Assembly: GCF_000716435.1 (NCBI RefSeq)
Contig: NZ_JNWO01000007.1
Location: 310,001-374,000, forward strand
Length of the DNA stretch: 64,000 nt
From: Streptomyces xylophagus
Lineage (GTDB): Bacteria > Actinomycetota > Actinomycetes > Streptomycetales > Streptomycetaceae
Direction: 5' to 3'
Shown: in pieces, positions 36,576-43,790 of the stretch
Numbering within the stretch: position 1 is the stretch's first letter
How the letters are laid out: each line of letters opens with the position of its first letter
Position numbers and translations under genes: made by a program
The notes under the pieces: generated by a model
Databases searched by the model: none
The model's input: only the letters and a program-made list of their open reading frames with translations
Told to the model about the DNA's origin: nothing

Positions 36576-37868
36576 CTATCCCTGCTGCTGGAGAAGCGTG
36601 TCGCACTGCTTGACAGCGTTGTCAAGAGCCGTCTTGGGGCTCTCCTTGCCTTGCAGCGCCTTGGCCACCTCGTTGCGCAGCGCGGTCTTCATCTGCTCGC
36701 TGAACAGCACCGGCGTGTAATTCACCGCGTTCTTCAGGGACTTGGCGGCGGCGATCCGCACCCGTGTCTCGTCGGTGCCGTCCTCCTTGGTGAAGTACGG
36801 GTCGTCGAGGGAGCCGGCGGTGCTCGGGAAGATGGCGACCTTCTTCGCGAACGACATCTGCTGCTGAGCGTCGGTGACGTAGTGCGCGAAGGCCACGGAG
36901 GCGGCCGTGTGCTTGGTCTTGGAGTTGACCATCACGCCCATCACGTACATGTTGACGTGCCCGGTGCTGGTGATCTGGTCGGTGATGCCGATGTTCTTGT
37001 ACAGGGTGGGCGCCTGCTTCTTGAAGTTGTCGAGGTCCAGGGCGCTGCCGGGGTTCATGGCGACGGCCCCGGTGAGGAACTTCTTGCCGGACGACTCGGG
37101 GGTGGCGGTGAGCGCCTGCGGGTCGAGGGCCTTCGCGTCGTACAACTCCTTGTACTTGGTGAGGAGTTCGATGCCCTTGGCGTCGTTGAAGGCGAAGGCG
37201 GTGCCCGCCTTGTTCATGAGCTCGACGCCGTAGCGGCCGAAGTCCTCGACGGTGGGGACGTTGGCGAGGGTGGCGACCTTGCCGTCGGTCTTCTGCGCCA
37301 ACTGGAGTGCGTCGGCGAAGAGTTCGTCGTACGTCGTCGGCGGCTGGTCGGGGTCGAGTCCGGCCTGCTTGAACAGGGACTTGTTGTAGAAGAGCGGGCC
37401 GGTGTTCAGGTACCAGGGGAAGGCGTACGTGCCGGTCATGCCCGGTATCTGGTGGCTGGCCCAAGCACCGGGCAGGTACTCGCTCTTGTACTTGGCGGCC
37501 GCCTTGTCGAGGTCGAGCGCGAGGCCCGCCTTGGCGAGCGGGGCGACCAGGTCAGGGGAGACGTTGACGACGTCGGGCAGGGTGCCGCCGGCGGCGTCCG
37601 CGCTGATCTTGTCGGCGTAGCCCTCGGCGGGCTGGTCGATCCACTTCACATGGGTGCCGGGGTACTTCTTCTCGAAGCCGGAGACCACGCCCTCGAAGTA
37701 CGACTTGAAGTTGGCGCGGAGGTTCCAGGTCTGGAAGGTGATGTCGCCCTCGACCTTGCCCGAGGCGTCGGTCGATCCGCCGTCGTCTCCCCCGGAGCCG
37801 CAGGCGCTCAGCGGCATGAGGACTACGGCGGCGGCAGCGGCGGCGAAGACTCTGCGGGAGATGCGCAC
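36576..37868 (-). CDS. Oligosaccharide-binding lipoprotein of CUT1 ABC importer
   Basis: A 430-residue extracellular lipoprotein. Signal with RISRRVFAAAAAAVVL and lipobox LSACGS, then a spacer and a family 1 solute-binding domain (ITFQTWNLRANFKSYFEGVV; VPTVEDFGRYGVEL). The start is GTG 37866-37868 with AAAGGAG nine bases before it. An ATG 11 codons upstream would place odd residues ahead of the signal. It is the first gene of the N-glycan operon and is divergent from a LacI regulator. Its binding pocket cannot be assigned from sequence; the linked GH85, GH38 and GH5 genes suggest N-glycan fragments. Confidence 0.91.
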   Translation of the reverse strand: MRISRRVFAAAAAAVVLMPLSACGSGGDDGGSTDASGKVEGDITFQTWNLRANFKSYFEGVVSGFEKKYPGTHVKWIDQPAEGYADKISADAAGGTLPDVVNVSPDLVAPLAKAGLALDLDKAAAKYKSEYLPGAWASHQIPGMTGTYAFPWYLNTGPLFYNKSLFKQAGLDPDQPPTTYDELFADALQLAQKTDGKVATLANVPTVEDFGRYGVELMNKAGTAFAFNDAKGIELLTKYKELYDAKALDPQALTATPESSGKKFLTGAVAMNPGSALDLDNFKKQAPTLYKNIGITDQITSTGHVNMYVMGVMVNSKTKHTAASVAFAHYVTDAQQQMSFAKKVAIFPSTAGSLDDPYFTKEDGTDETRVRIAAAKSLKNAVNYTPVLFSEQMKTALRNEVAKALQGKESPKTALDNAVKQCDTLLQQQG

Positions 37869-38032
37869 GGAGGGTGGCTCCTTTGCGGTGGGGGTGGCCA
37901 ATCGTGCCGGGGCAGACCTTGCACGCTGTCCGGCAGGCGAGTCAATGGATTCTGCTCAGCTAAATTCATTAGTTGGCCCGATCCGGCCAACATCCCTGAT
38001 CAGAGAGGTGTGTTGGCATTCTTGCGGTGGAT

Positions 38033-38074
38033 CACTAATGCGCTTTAGGGTGTGCTGACTCAAGCGCATTAGTG
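38033..38074. promoter_or_regulatory. Long inverted repeat, candidate LacI operator
   Basis: Perfect 13-bp arms, CACTAATGCGCTT (38033-38045) and AAGCGCATTAGTG (38062-38074), flank a 16-bp spacer. The left part, CTAATGCGCTTTAG (38034-38047), is itself a 12/14 palindrome with a central GCGC, typical of LacI-family sites. A related CTAA/TTAG element, CTAAATTCATTAG, lies about 65 bp away towards the operon. The repeat ends just before the LacI gene start, so it fits control of both directions. Confidence 0.65.
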
Positions 38075-38102
38075 CGTGGTACCGGTGGAATGGAGTGCAG
38101 GC

Positions 38103-39146
38103 TTGTCAGGCAAGCGGTCGCCCGCGCGTCGGCCGACGATGAAGGACATCGCGCAGCGCGCCGGCGTGTCCGAGAGCGCGGTCTCCTTCGCGCTCAACGG
38201 CCGTCCCGGCGTCTCCGAGATCACCCGCGACCGGGTGCGCCGGGTCGCGGAACAGCTGGGCTGGCGACCCAGTACGGCGGCGCGGGCGCTGTCCGGGGAG
38301 GGTGCGGCGACGGTCGGTTTCGTCCTCGCCCGGCCCGCGGACACCCTCGGCGTCGACTCGTTCTTCCTCCAACTCGTGTCGGGCATCCAGGAAGTACTGG
38401 CCGAACGTCATCTCGGCCTGCTTTTCCAGATGGCCGAGGACGTCGACGACGAGTGCGCGGTGTACCGGCGCTGGTGGGCCGAACACCGGGTCGACGGCGT
38501 CCTGGTGGCCGACCCGCGCACCGACGACCCCCGGCCCGACCTCCTCGACGAACTGGGCCTGCCCGCCGTGGTGATCGGCGGCGCGCCCGACGAACGTCAC
38601 CCCGGCCTGTCGACGGTGTGGGCGGACGACGCGGGCGCGATGGCGTCCGTGGTGGACGAGTTGTACGCGCGCGGCCACCGGCGGATCGCGCACATCGCAG
38701 GCCTGCCGGGCCTCGCGCACACCGAGCGCCGTATCCGCGCCCTGCGCGCCGAGGCCGCGCGGCGCGGGCTGACCGAGGTGCACTCGGTGACCACCGACTA
38801 CTCGGACGCGGCGGGAGCCGCCGTCACCCGCCGGGTCCTCGAAGTCGCCGCTCCCCCAACGGCGTTGATCTACGACAACGACGTGATGGCCGTCGCCGGG
38901 GTGGCCGCCGCGACCGAACTCGGCCGCTCCGTACCGGCGGACGTGTCGGTGGTCGCCTGGGAGGACTCGGCGCTGTGCCGCATGGTCAGGCCATGGCTGT
39001 CGGCGCTGTCCCGGGACAGTGTGGAGTTCGGCCGCACGGCGGCGCGGGAGTTGACCGCTCTGCTGGACGGCGGTCCGGCGCGCACGGTGCGGGTGCCGGT
39101 GCCGCGGCTGATCGAGCGGGACAGCACGGGACCGGCCCGGGTATGA
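38103..39146 (+). CDS. LacI-family transcriptional regulator
   Basis: A 347-residue repressor-type protein. The N-terminal HTH reads MKDIAQRAGVSESAVSFALNGRPGVSEITRDRV, with a hinge helix around LGWRPSTAARALSG. The C-terminal periplasmic-binding-like domain has VLVADPRTDDPRPDLLDELG and IYDNDVMAVAGVAA. It is divergent from the N-glycan operon, and a long inverted repeat lies just upstream. I chose TTG 38103 because GGAG sits seven bases before it; GTG 38076 and ATG 38139 are alternatives. The inducer is probably an N-glycan fragment or mannose-containing sugar, which is inference. Confidence 0.9.
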   Translation: MSGKRSPARRPTMKDIAQRAGVSESAVSFALNGRPGVSEITRDRVRRVAEQLGWRPSTAARALSGEGAATVGFVLARPADTLGVDSFFLQLVSGIQEVLAERHLGLLFQMAEDVDDECAVYRRWWAEHRVDGVLVADPRTDDPRPDLLDELGLPAVVIGGAPDERHPGLSTVWADDAGAMASVVDELYARGHRRIAHIAGLPGLAHTERRIRALRAEAARRGLTEVHSVTTDYSDAAGAAVTRRVLEVAAPPTALIYDNDVMAVAGVAAATELGRSVPADVSVVAWEDSALCRMVRPWLSALSRDSVEFGRTAARELTALLDGGPARTVRVPVPRLIERDSTGPARV

Positions 39147-39161
39147 GCGTGCCGTAACTCC

Positions 39162-39179
39162 CGATTCGAGTCCGAATCG
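39162..39179. terminator. Short hairpin after the LacI gene
   Basis: A 7-bp stem, CGATTCG and CGAATCG, with a 4-base loop follows the LacI stop by 15 bp. It could be a weak terminator, but could also be an operator for the methyltransferase gene that starts 38 bp further on. Confidence 0.35.
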
Positions 39180-39216
39180 CCGGACACCGTCGGGTACTTC
39201 GTGTGAGGCTTTGCCC

Positions 39217-40020
39217 ATGACCTCCGAAGACCCGCTGGCCGACCGGCTCCAGCTCGACCGGCCGCACTCCGCCCGTGTGTGGAACTTCCTCCTGGGCGGC
39301 AAGGACAACTACGCCGCGGACCGCGAAGCCGGCGAAATGATCGTCCAGATGTTCCCGGACATCGCCCTCCTCGCCCGCCTCCAACGCCGCTTTCTGGTAC
39401 GGGCTGTTCGCTATCTCGCCGAAGACGCGGGCATACGCCAGTTCCTCGACGTCGGAACCGGCCTGCCCACCGTCGACAACACGCACGAGGTCGCGCAGCG
39501 CATCGCGCCCGAGAGCCGGATCGTGTACGTCGACAACGACCCGCTGGTGCTGGTGCACGCCCAGGCGTTGCTCACCAGCACCCCGGAGGGCGCCTGCGCC
39601 TACCTCGAGGCCGATGTGCGCGACCCGGACCGGATTCTCGAAGTCGCGGCCCAGACGCTGGACTTCAGCAAGCCGATCGCGCTGACGATGCTGGGCATCC
39701 TGGGCCAGATCCCGGACTCGGACGAGCCCGAGGCCGTCGTGGGCCGCTTCCTGGACGCCCTGCCCCCGGGCAGCTATCTCGCCCTGAGCGACGGCACCGA
39801 CACCAACGCGGCGCTGAACCAGGCGATTGCGGTGTACAACGCCAACTCCGCCAGCTCGTACCACCTGCGCGGCCCCGAGCGGATCGCGGCCTATTTCAAG
39901 GGCCTGGAGGTCATCGAGCCCGGCATCGTGCCCACCTCGCAGTGGCACCCGGAGCCGGTCGACGTGGGCCGCGACCCGTCCGACGTGGACGCGATCTGCG
40001 GCATCGGCCGCAAGGTCTGA
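39217..40020 (+). CDS. SAM-dependent methyltransferase (actinobacterial PF04672/DUF574 type)
   Basis: A 267-residue cytoplasmic protein. The N-terminus has RPHSARVWNFLLGGKDNYAADREAG, a very typical opening for this actinobacterial family. The Rossmann fold has FLDVGTGLPT as the SAM motif I, then RIVYVDNDPLVL as motif II. Members occur in dozens of copies in each Streptomyces genome, and most have no known substrate. It stands alone here and ends in a strong terminator at 40033-40065. Start ATG 39217; an in-frame ATG two codons earlier is also possible. Confidence 0.9.
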   Translation: MTSEDPLADRLQLDRPHSARVWNFLLGGKDNYAADREAGEMIVQMFPDIALLARLQRRFLVRAVRYLAEDAGIRQFLDVGTGLPTVDNTHEVAQRIAPESRIVYVDNDPLVLVHAQALLTSTPEGACAYLEADVRDPDRILEVAAQTLDFSKPIALTMLGILGQIPDSDEPEAVVGRFLDALPPGSYLALSDGTDTNAALNQAIAVYNANSASSYHLRGPERIAAYFKGLEVIEPGIVPTSQWHPEPVDVGRDPSDVDAICGIGRKV

Positions 40021-40032
40021 GCACCAACACCG

Positions 40033-40065
40033 AAGAGGGGCACCGGCGTTGCCGGTGCCCCTCTT
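40033..40065 (+). terminator. Intrinsic terminator after the methyltransferase gene
   Basis: A 15-bp perfect stem, AAGAGGGGCACCGGC and GCCGGTGCCCCTCTT, with a 3-base loop (40048-40050), followed by a T. It starts 13 bp after the methyltransferase stop. Confidence 0.88.
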
Positions 40066-40070
40066 TCGTG

Positions 40071-40112
40071 CGTCTCTCGGTAGGATTCGAGCGTCTCTCG
40101 GTAGGAGGCGAG
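40071..40112. repeat. Two tandem 21-bp repeats
   Basis: Units at 40071-40091 and 40092-40112 differ at only two positions. Each begins CGTCTCTCGGTAGGA and ends CGAG. They lie between the terminator and the 3' end of the ATPase gene. The function is unknown; a recent duplication is the simplest cause. Confidence 0.8.
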
Positions 40113-40125
40113 CGCGTGACTCGTG

Positions 40126-40674
40126 TCAGAGGCGGAACAGCGCCCAGACCGTCTTCCCGCCGCCCGCCCGCAAGTTCCAGCCCCATGACTCGCTCAGCGC
40201 GGACACCACCTGCAGACCGCGCCCGGACTCAGCGAACTCGTCGGGGCACCCCTCCACAGGTATGCGATCGCTGTCGTCGGTGACCGCGCACACCGCGTAC
40301 GGCAGCCGGTCCCACACCGCGAGCCACAGCGAAGGCTGCTGTTCCACCAGGGAGTTGGGCGCCCGGCCGTAGCGCAACGCGTTGCTCACCAGCTCCGACA
40401 CCGTGACCGTCATGTCGTCGACGACTTCGCCCCCGGCCCGGTCGGCCAGCGCGGCCCGGGTGAAGTCCCGTGCCACGTGAGCCGATTGAGGCATCGGCGG
40501 CACGACCAGGACGGAACAGAGAGCGGGGTTGGTCCCGTCCCCGACGGCGGGGATCAGGGTGACGGTCTGCCCGGGGTCGGGTCTGCCCACCTCGTCGACG
40601 GCGCGGCACAGCCACTCCCAAGTCCCCTCGACACGCAGGGCATCGACCGGTCGTACGTCTTGCTCTGCGGACAT
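40126..40674 (-). CDS. Anti-sigma-like ATP-binding protein (HATPase_c)
   Basis: A 182-residue protein with a GHKL ATPase domain of the RsbW/SpoIIAB type. The N-box reads TVSELVSNALRYG and the G-box GRGLQVVSALSESWGW; WALFRL closes the domain. About 45 residues precede it (PVDALRVEGTWEWLCRAVDE). These small ATPases are very numerous in Streptomyces and often sit beside an HTH/DUF397 pair, as here (40891-42207) and as in the abaA and whiJ loci of S. coelicolor. The start is ATG 40672-40674. The promoter region is shared with DUF397 and contains repeated motifs. Confidence 0.88.
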   Translation of the reverse strand: MSAEQDVRPVDALRVEGTWEWLCRAVDEVGRPDPGQTVTLIPAVGDGTNPALCSVLVVPPMPQSAHVARDFTRAALADRAGGEVVDDMTVTVSELVSNALRYGRAPNSLVEQQPSLWLAVWDRLPYAVCAVTDDSDRIPVEGCPDEFAESGRGLQVVSALSESWGWNLRAGGGKTVWALFRL

Positions 40675-40770
40675 CGCGACCCCTGAGACCCCTGGGAAGA
40701 GAGAACAACTGCGCGCACTACACCTGTCCGGAACATCGTCCTCCGACTGCCCCTGCGAACGCAAGTGCAT

Positions 40771-40879
40771 CGGCAATTACCGCTGCAATTGCAGACGATC
40801 TTGCGAGCGGTCCCCCCGAGGGCTATCGTCCTCCACATCACCAATGGGTGCAATTGAAGCTGCAATTGCATTCGATCTT
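40771..40879. promoter_or_regulatory. Cluster of GCAATTGC-like motifs with 21-bp direct repeats
   Basis: The perfect palindrome TGCAATTGCA occurs at 40784-40793 and 40861-40870. Related forms are CGGCAATTACCG (40771-40782) and TGCAATTGAA (40849-40858). The two palindromes are part of 21-bp direct repeats (40782-40802 and 40859-40879, 19 of 21 identical, 77 bp apart). The AT-rich motifs stand out in 70% GC DNA and lie between the divergent ATPase and DUF397 genes. They are probable binding sites, perhaps for the HTH protein at 41302-42207. Confidence 0.62.
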
Positions 40880-40890
40880 CCGGGGGAGCG

Positions 40891-41142
40891 ATGAGGCCTC
40901 AGAACCAGCACGAGAACGGCATGGCGGCGACCCTGCTGAGCGGCGCACAGTGGCGCAAGAGCCACCACAGCAACCCCGAGGGCAACTGCGTCGAGTTGGC
41001 CGCGCTCTCCGACGGTCACATCGCCGTACGCAACTCGCGCCATCCCGAAGGTCCGGCGCTCGTCTACACCAGCGCCGAGATCTCCGCGTTCGTCCGCGGT
41101 GTGAAGGACGGCGACTTCGACGGCCTACTCCCCGGCCGCTGA
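40891..41142 (+). CDS. DUF397 protein
   Basis: An 83-residue cytoplasmic protein of the actinobacterial DUF397 family. The core motif is SGAQWRKSHHSNPEGNCVELA, with a single cysteine, followed by VRNSRHPEGPALVYTSAEISAFVRGVKDGDFD, the usual pattern. DUF397 proteins act together with a partner HTH-DUF5753 regulator in development and antibiotic control (for example in whiJ-type loci), possibly by altering its DNA binding. The partner follows at 41302-42207. GGGGGAG lies just before ATG 40891. Confidence 0.93.
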   Translation: MRPQNQHENGMAATLLSGAQWRKSHHSNPEGNCVELAALSDGHIAVRNSRHPEGPALVYTSAEISAFVRGVKDGDFDGLLPGR

Positions 41143-41301
41143 AGTCAGGCAAACCCGCGGATGGCCGGAAGGCGCCGGACACAGGCCGGCACCTTCCGGC
41201 TCCTTCACTCCCCGCAGTTATCCGGAACCTCGGTGCTACGATCCTGTTTTGAGTCCCGAAAACTTGCGGACGGTATCGGCGCGGCCGCCGAGGGGATGAA
41301 C

Positions 41302-42207
41302 ATGACTGCAGCTCAACCGGAATACGCGCCATCAAGCTCCGACGTGCTGAGCCTTCAGCGCGGTGGTCCGACCGTCCAGCGCATCATGTTGGGCACGCGT
41401 CTGCGTCGCCTGCGCGAGTCCCTCAACATCACGCGCGACACTGCCGCTTCGGCGATACGGGCCTCGGACGCCAAGCTCTGCCGCATGGAGTTGGGCCGGG
41501 TCGGCTTCAAGGAACGCGATGTCGCCGACCTGTTGACGCTGTACGGCCTCCACGCACCGGACGCGCGCCAGGAGTTCCTGGACTCCGCCCGCCGCGCCAA
41601 CGAACCCGGCTGGTGGCGCGCGTACGGCGACGCCTTCCCGACCTGGTTCGAGCAGCACCTGGGGCTGGAGGAGGCCACCTCCCTCATCCGCACGTACGAA
41701 GTCCAGTTCATCCCGGGCCTGTTGCAGACCGCCGCGTACGCCGAGGCCGTCATCCGGCTCGGGCGTCCCGTCGACACCCCCGACTCGATCCAGCGCCGCG
41801 TCGAACTCCGCATGACCCGCCAGGAGTTGCTCACCAGACCCGACGCACCGAAGCTGTGGGTCGTGGTGGACGAGGCGGCGCTGCGCCGACCGCTCGGCGG
41901 GGCCGACGTGATGCGCGAACAGCTGCGGCACCTCGTCGAGGTGTCCGCCCTGCCGAACGTCACGCTCCAGGTGCTGCCGTTCCACGTGGGTGGCCACGCG
42001 GCCGCCGGCGGTCCGATCACCGTGCTGCGCTTCCCGGTCCCGGACCTGCCGGACATCGTCTATCTCGAACAGCTCACCAGCGCCCTGTACTTGGACAAGC
42101 CCGAAGAGGTCGACCGCTACCTCGCGGTCATGGACCGGCTGAGCCTGGTCGCTTCACCGGGCCCCGAATCCCTGGTCTTCCTGGAGAAGCTCCTCAAGGA
42201 CATGTGA
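41302..42207 (+). CDS. HTH regulator with DUF5753 domain (WhiJ-like)
   Basis: A 301-residue XRE-type protein. The HTH spans about residues 30-85 (LGTRLRRLRESLNITRDTAASAIRAS; MELGRVGFKERDVADLLTLYG). The C-terminal DUF5753 region has WFEQHLGLEEATSLIRTYEVQFIPGLLQT, VVVDEAALRRPLGG and VYLEQLTSALYLDKPEEVDRY. It is the usual partner of a DUF397 protein. I chose ATG 41302 because GAGGGG is six bases upstream; ATG 41296 is close and possible. It belongs with the ATPase and DUF397 genes in a locus resembling whiJ/abaA. The 3' end shares a terminator with the convergent GH29 gene. Confidence 0.93.
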   Translation: MTAAQPEYAPSSSDVLSLQRGGPTVQRIMLGTRLRRLRESLNITRDTAASAIRASDAKLCRMELGRVGFKERDVADLLTLYGLHAPDARQEFLDSARRANEPGWWRAYGDAFPTWFEQHLGLEEATSLIRTYEVQFIPGLLQTAAYAEAVIRLGRPVDTPDSIQRRVELRMTRQELLTRPDAPKLWVVVDEAALRRPLGGADVMREQLRHLVEVSALPNVTLQVLPFHVGGHAAAGGPITVLRFPVPDLPDIVYLEQLTSALYLDKPEEVDRYLAVMDRLSLVASPGPESLVFLEKLLKDM

Positions 42208-42210
42208 GGT

Positions 42211-42239
42211 CGGTCGCGGGCCGCTCAGACCCGCGACCG
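42211..42239. terminator. Shared terminator of convergent HTH and GH29 genes
   Basis: A 10-bp stem, CGGTCGCGGG and CCCGCGACCG, with a 9-base loop spans the 17-bp gap and runs into the last codons of the GH29 gene. It is placed to stop both transcripts. Confidence 0.6.
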
Positions 42240-43772
42240 GTACAACCCGAACTCCGCGATGCGTACGGTGTCCCGCGCTGCCGTGACGCGGACCCGCCAC
42301 CGCCGGGCGCGTACGGGCGCGGGCAGCAGCAGGATGCGGCTCGCGCCGATCGTTCCGGCCCGGGTGACCTCCGTCCAGGCCTCGTCGACGTACGCCTCGA
42401 CGACGAAGCCCTCGACCTGCTGGCCGTAGCGCCGGATGTCCTCCGCCAACCGGACGCGGTCCACCTCCCGTTCCGTACCGAAGTCGACGGCGACCCGCCC
42501 CGGCGAGGCGGTCGTCCGGGCTCCGCGCGCCAGGTCCTCGGGCAGTTCCCGGTCCACGCGCTCGCGGAACTCGCGCAGGCGTGCCACGTCGGGGGCGGCC
42601 AGCAGGCCGTCCGTGTCCGGTGGCACATTGAGCAGCAGGACCGAGTTGCGGCCGACCGAACCGAAGTAGATGTCGATCAACTCCTCGACGCTCTTGGGGA
42701 CTTGGTCCGGGTGGTAGAACCAGCCGTCGTGGATCGACACATCGCACTCGGCGGGCCACCACTGCAGGTAGTCGGTCTTCGGCTGCGCCGAGACGAGCGC
42801 GCTACGACTGCCCTCGTCAGGGGTGTCGTACGACAGCGCCCAGTCCGTGCGGCCGTACTGCTCCTCCTTGACCGGGAGGACGCTCCACTCGTCCTCCCGC
42901 GCGGTGCCGCCCTCGTTGCCGACCCACCGCACATCCGGGCCCGTCACGGCGATCGCCGCGTCCGGAGCGAGCGATCTGACCAGCGTGTACCAGCTGTCCC
43001 AGTCGTAGTCCTCGACCTTGCCCGGCGGGATGCGGCCCTGGGCGCCGTCGAACCAGACCTCGTCGATCGGGCCGTACTCGGTCAGCACTTCGTAGAGGGT
43101 GTTGAGCATGTGGGCGCCGTAGTCGGTGGCGTCGAGTGTGTAGAAGGCGTCCGGCGTGCGGTCGTCACCGGCGGCGAGTGTCGGGATGGTGCGCGTGCCG
43201 CGTACGCTGCCGTTGGCGTAGACGCCGTGGAGGTACTGGTTCTCGTCGGCGGGCGAGAGGTAGACGCCGACCTTGAGGCCGTACCGCCGCATGGAGTCGG
43301 CGAAGGAGCGCAGTACGTCGCCCTCTCCCGCACGCCAACTGCTGTATGCCACCGTGTGGTTGGTGTAGCGGGACGGGTAGAGGACGAAGCCGTCGTGGTG
43401 CTTGACGGTGAGGATGGCGAGCTTGAAACCGCCGTCGCGCAGGGCGCGGGCCCACTGGTCGGTGTCGAGGCCGGTCGGCTGGAACACGTTGGGGTCCTCG
43501 TCGCCGGTCCCCCACTCGAGCCCGGTGAAGGTGTTCACGCCGAAGTGCAGGAACGCGGTCCGCTCCAGCTGCTGCCAGGCCACCTGCCGTGCGGTGGGCC
43601 GGACTTGGGAGGCCTTGCGGACCAGTTCGGCCTCGGTGTCGTCCGGGCTGACGGGGATGCGGTAGCGGGAGTCGGACGGGGGTGGGGTCGCCGCGAGGGC
43701 GGGTGTCGTGGCGGTCGCGGTCGCGGCGAGGGCGGTGGCCGAGAGGACGAAGAGACGTCGGGAGAGGGCCAT
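42225..43772 (-). CDS. Secreted alpha-L-fucosidase, GH29 (subfamily B-like)
   Basis: A 515-residue exported enzyme with signal peptide (LSRRLFVLSATALAATA). The GH29 barrel has AFLHFGVNTFTGLEWGTG, the hallmark KHHDGF (124-129) and the nucleophile Asp242 in EVWFDGA. A C-terminal beta-sandwich of about 120 residues follows, with the pattern of a carbohydrate-binding or F5/8-type module. The early motif and the shorter HFGVNTF layout fit the B group, which prefers alpha-1,3/1,4-fucose as in Lewis antigens or N-glycan antennae. That preference is inference. It is the third gene of an operon with GH20 and a second GH29, 18 bp downstream of GH20. Confidence 0.92.
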   Translation of the reverse strand: MALSRRLFVLSATALAATATATTPALAATPPPSDSRYRIPVSPDDTEAELVRKASQVRPTARQVAWQQLERTAFLHFGVNTFTGLEWGTGDEDPNVFQPTGLDTDQWARALRDGGFKLAILTVKHHDGFVLYPSRYTNHTVAYSSWRAGEGDVLRSFADSMRRYGLKVGVYLSPADENQYLHGVYANGSVRGTRTIPTLAAGDDRTPDAFYTLDATDYGAHMLNTLYEVLTEYGPIDEVWFDGAQGRIPPGKVEDYDWDSWYTLVRSLAPDAAIAVTGPDVRWVGNEGGTAREDEWSVLPVKEEQYGRTDWALSYDTPDEGSRSALVSAQPKTDYLQWWPAECDVSIHDGWFYHPDQVPKSVEELIDIYFGSVGRNSVLLLNVPPDTDGLLAAPDVARLREFRERVDRELPEDLARGARTTASPGRVAVDFGTEREVDRVRLAEDIRRYGQQVEGFVVEAYVDEAWTEVTRAGTIGASRILLLPAPVRARRWRVRVTAARDTVRIAEFGLYRSRV

Positions 43773-43790
43773 GGGGTGGGACTCCTCGGG

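Noticed and set aside
40784..40870. The TGCAATTGCA motifs as -10/-35 elements
   Set aside because: Their repetition and palindromic symmetry fit protein-binding sites better than promoter hexamers, and the spacing between copies does not match promoters.
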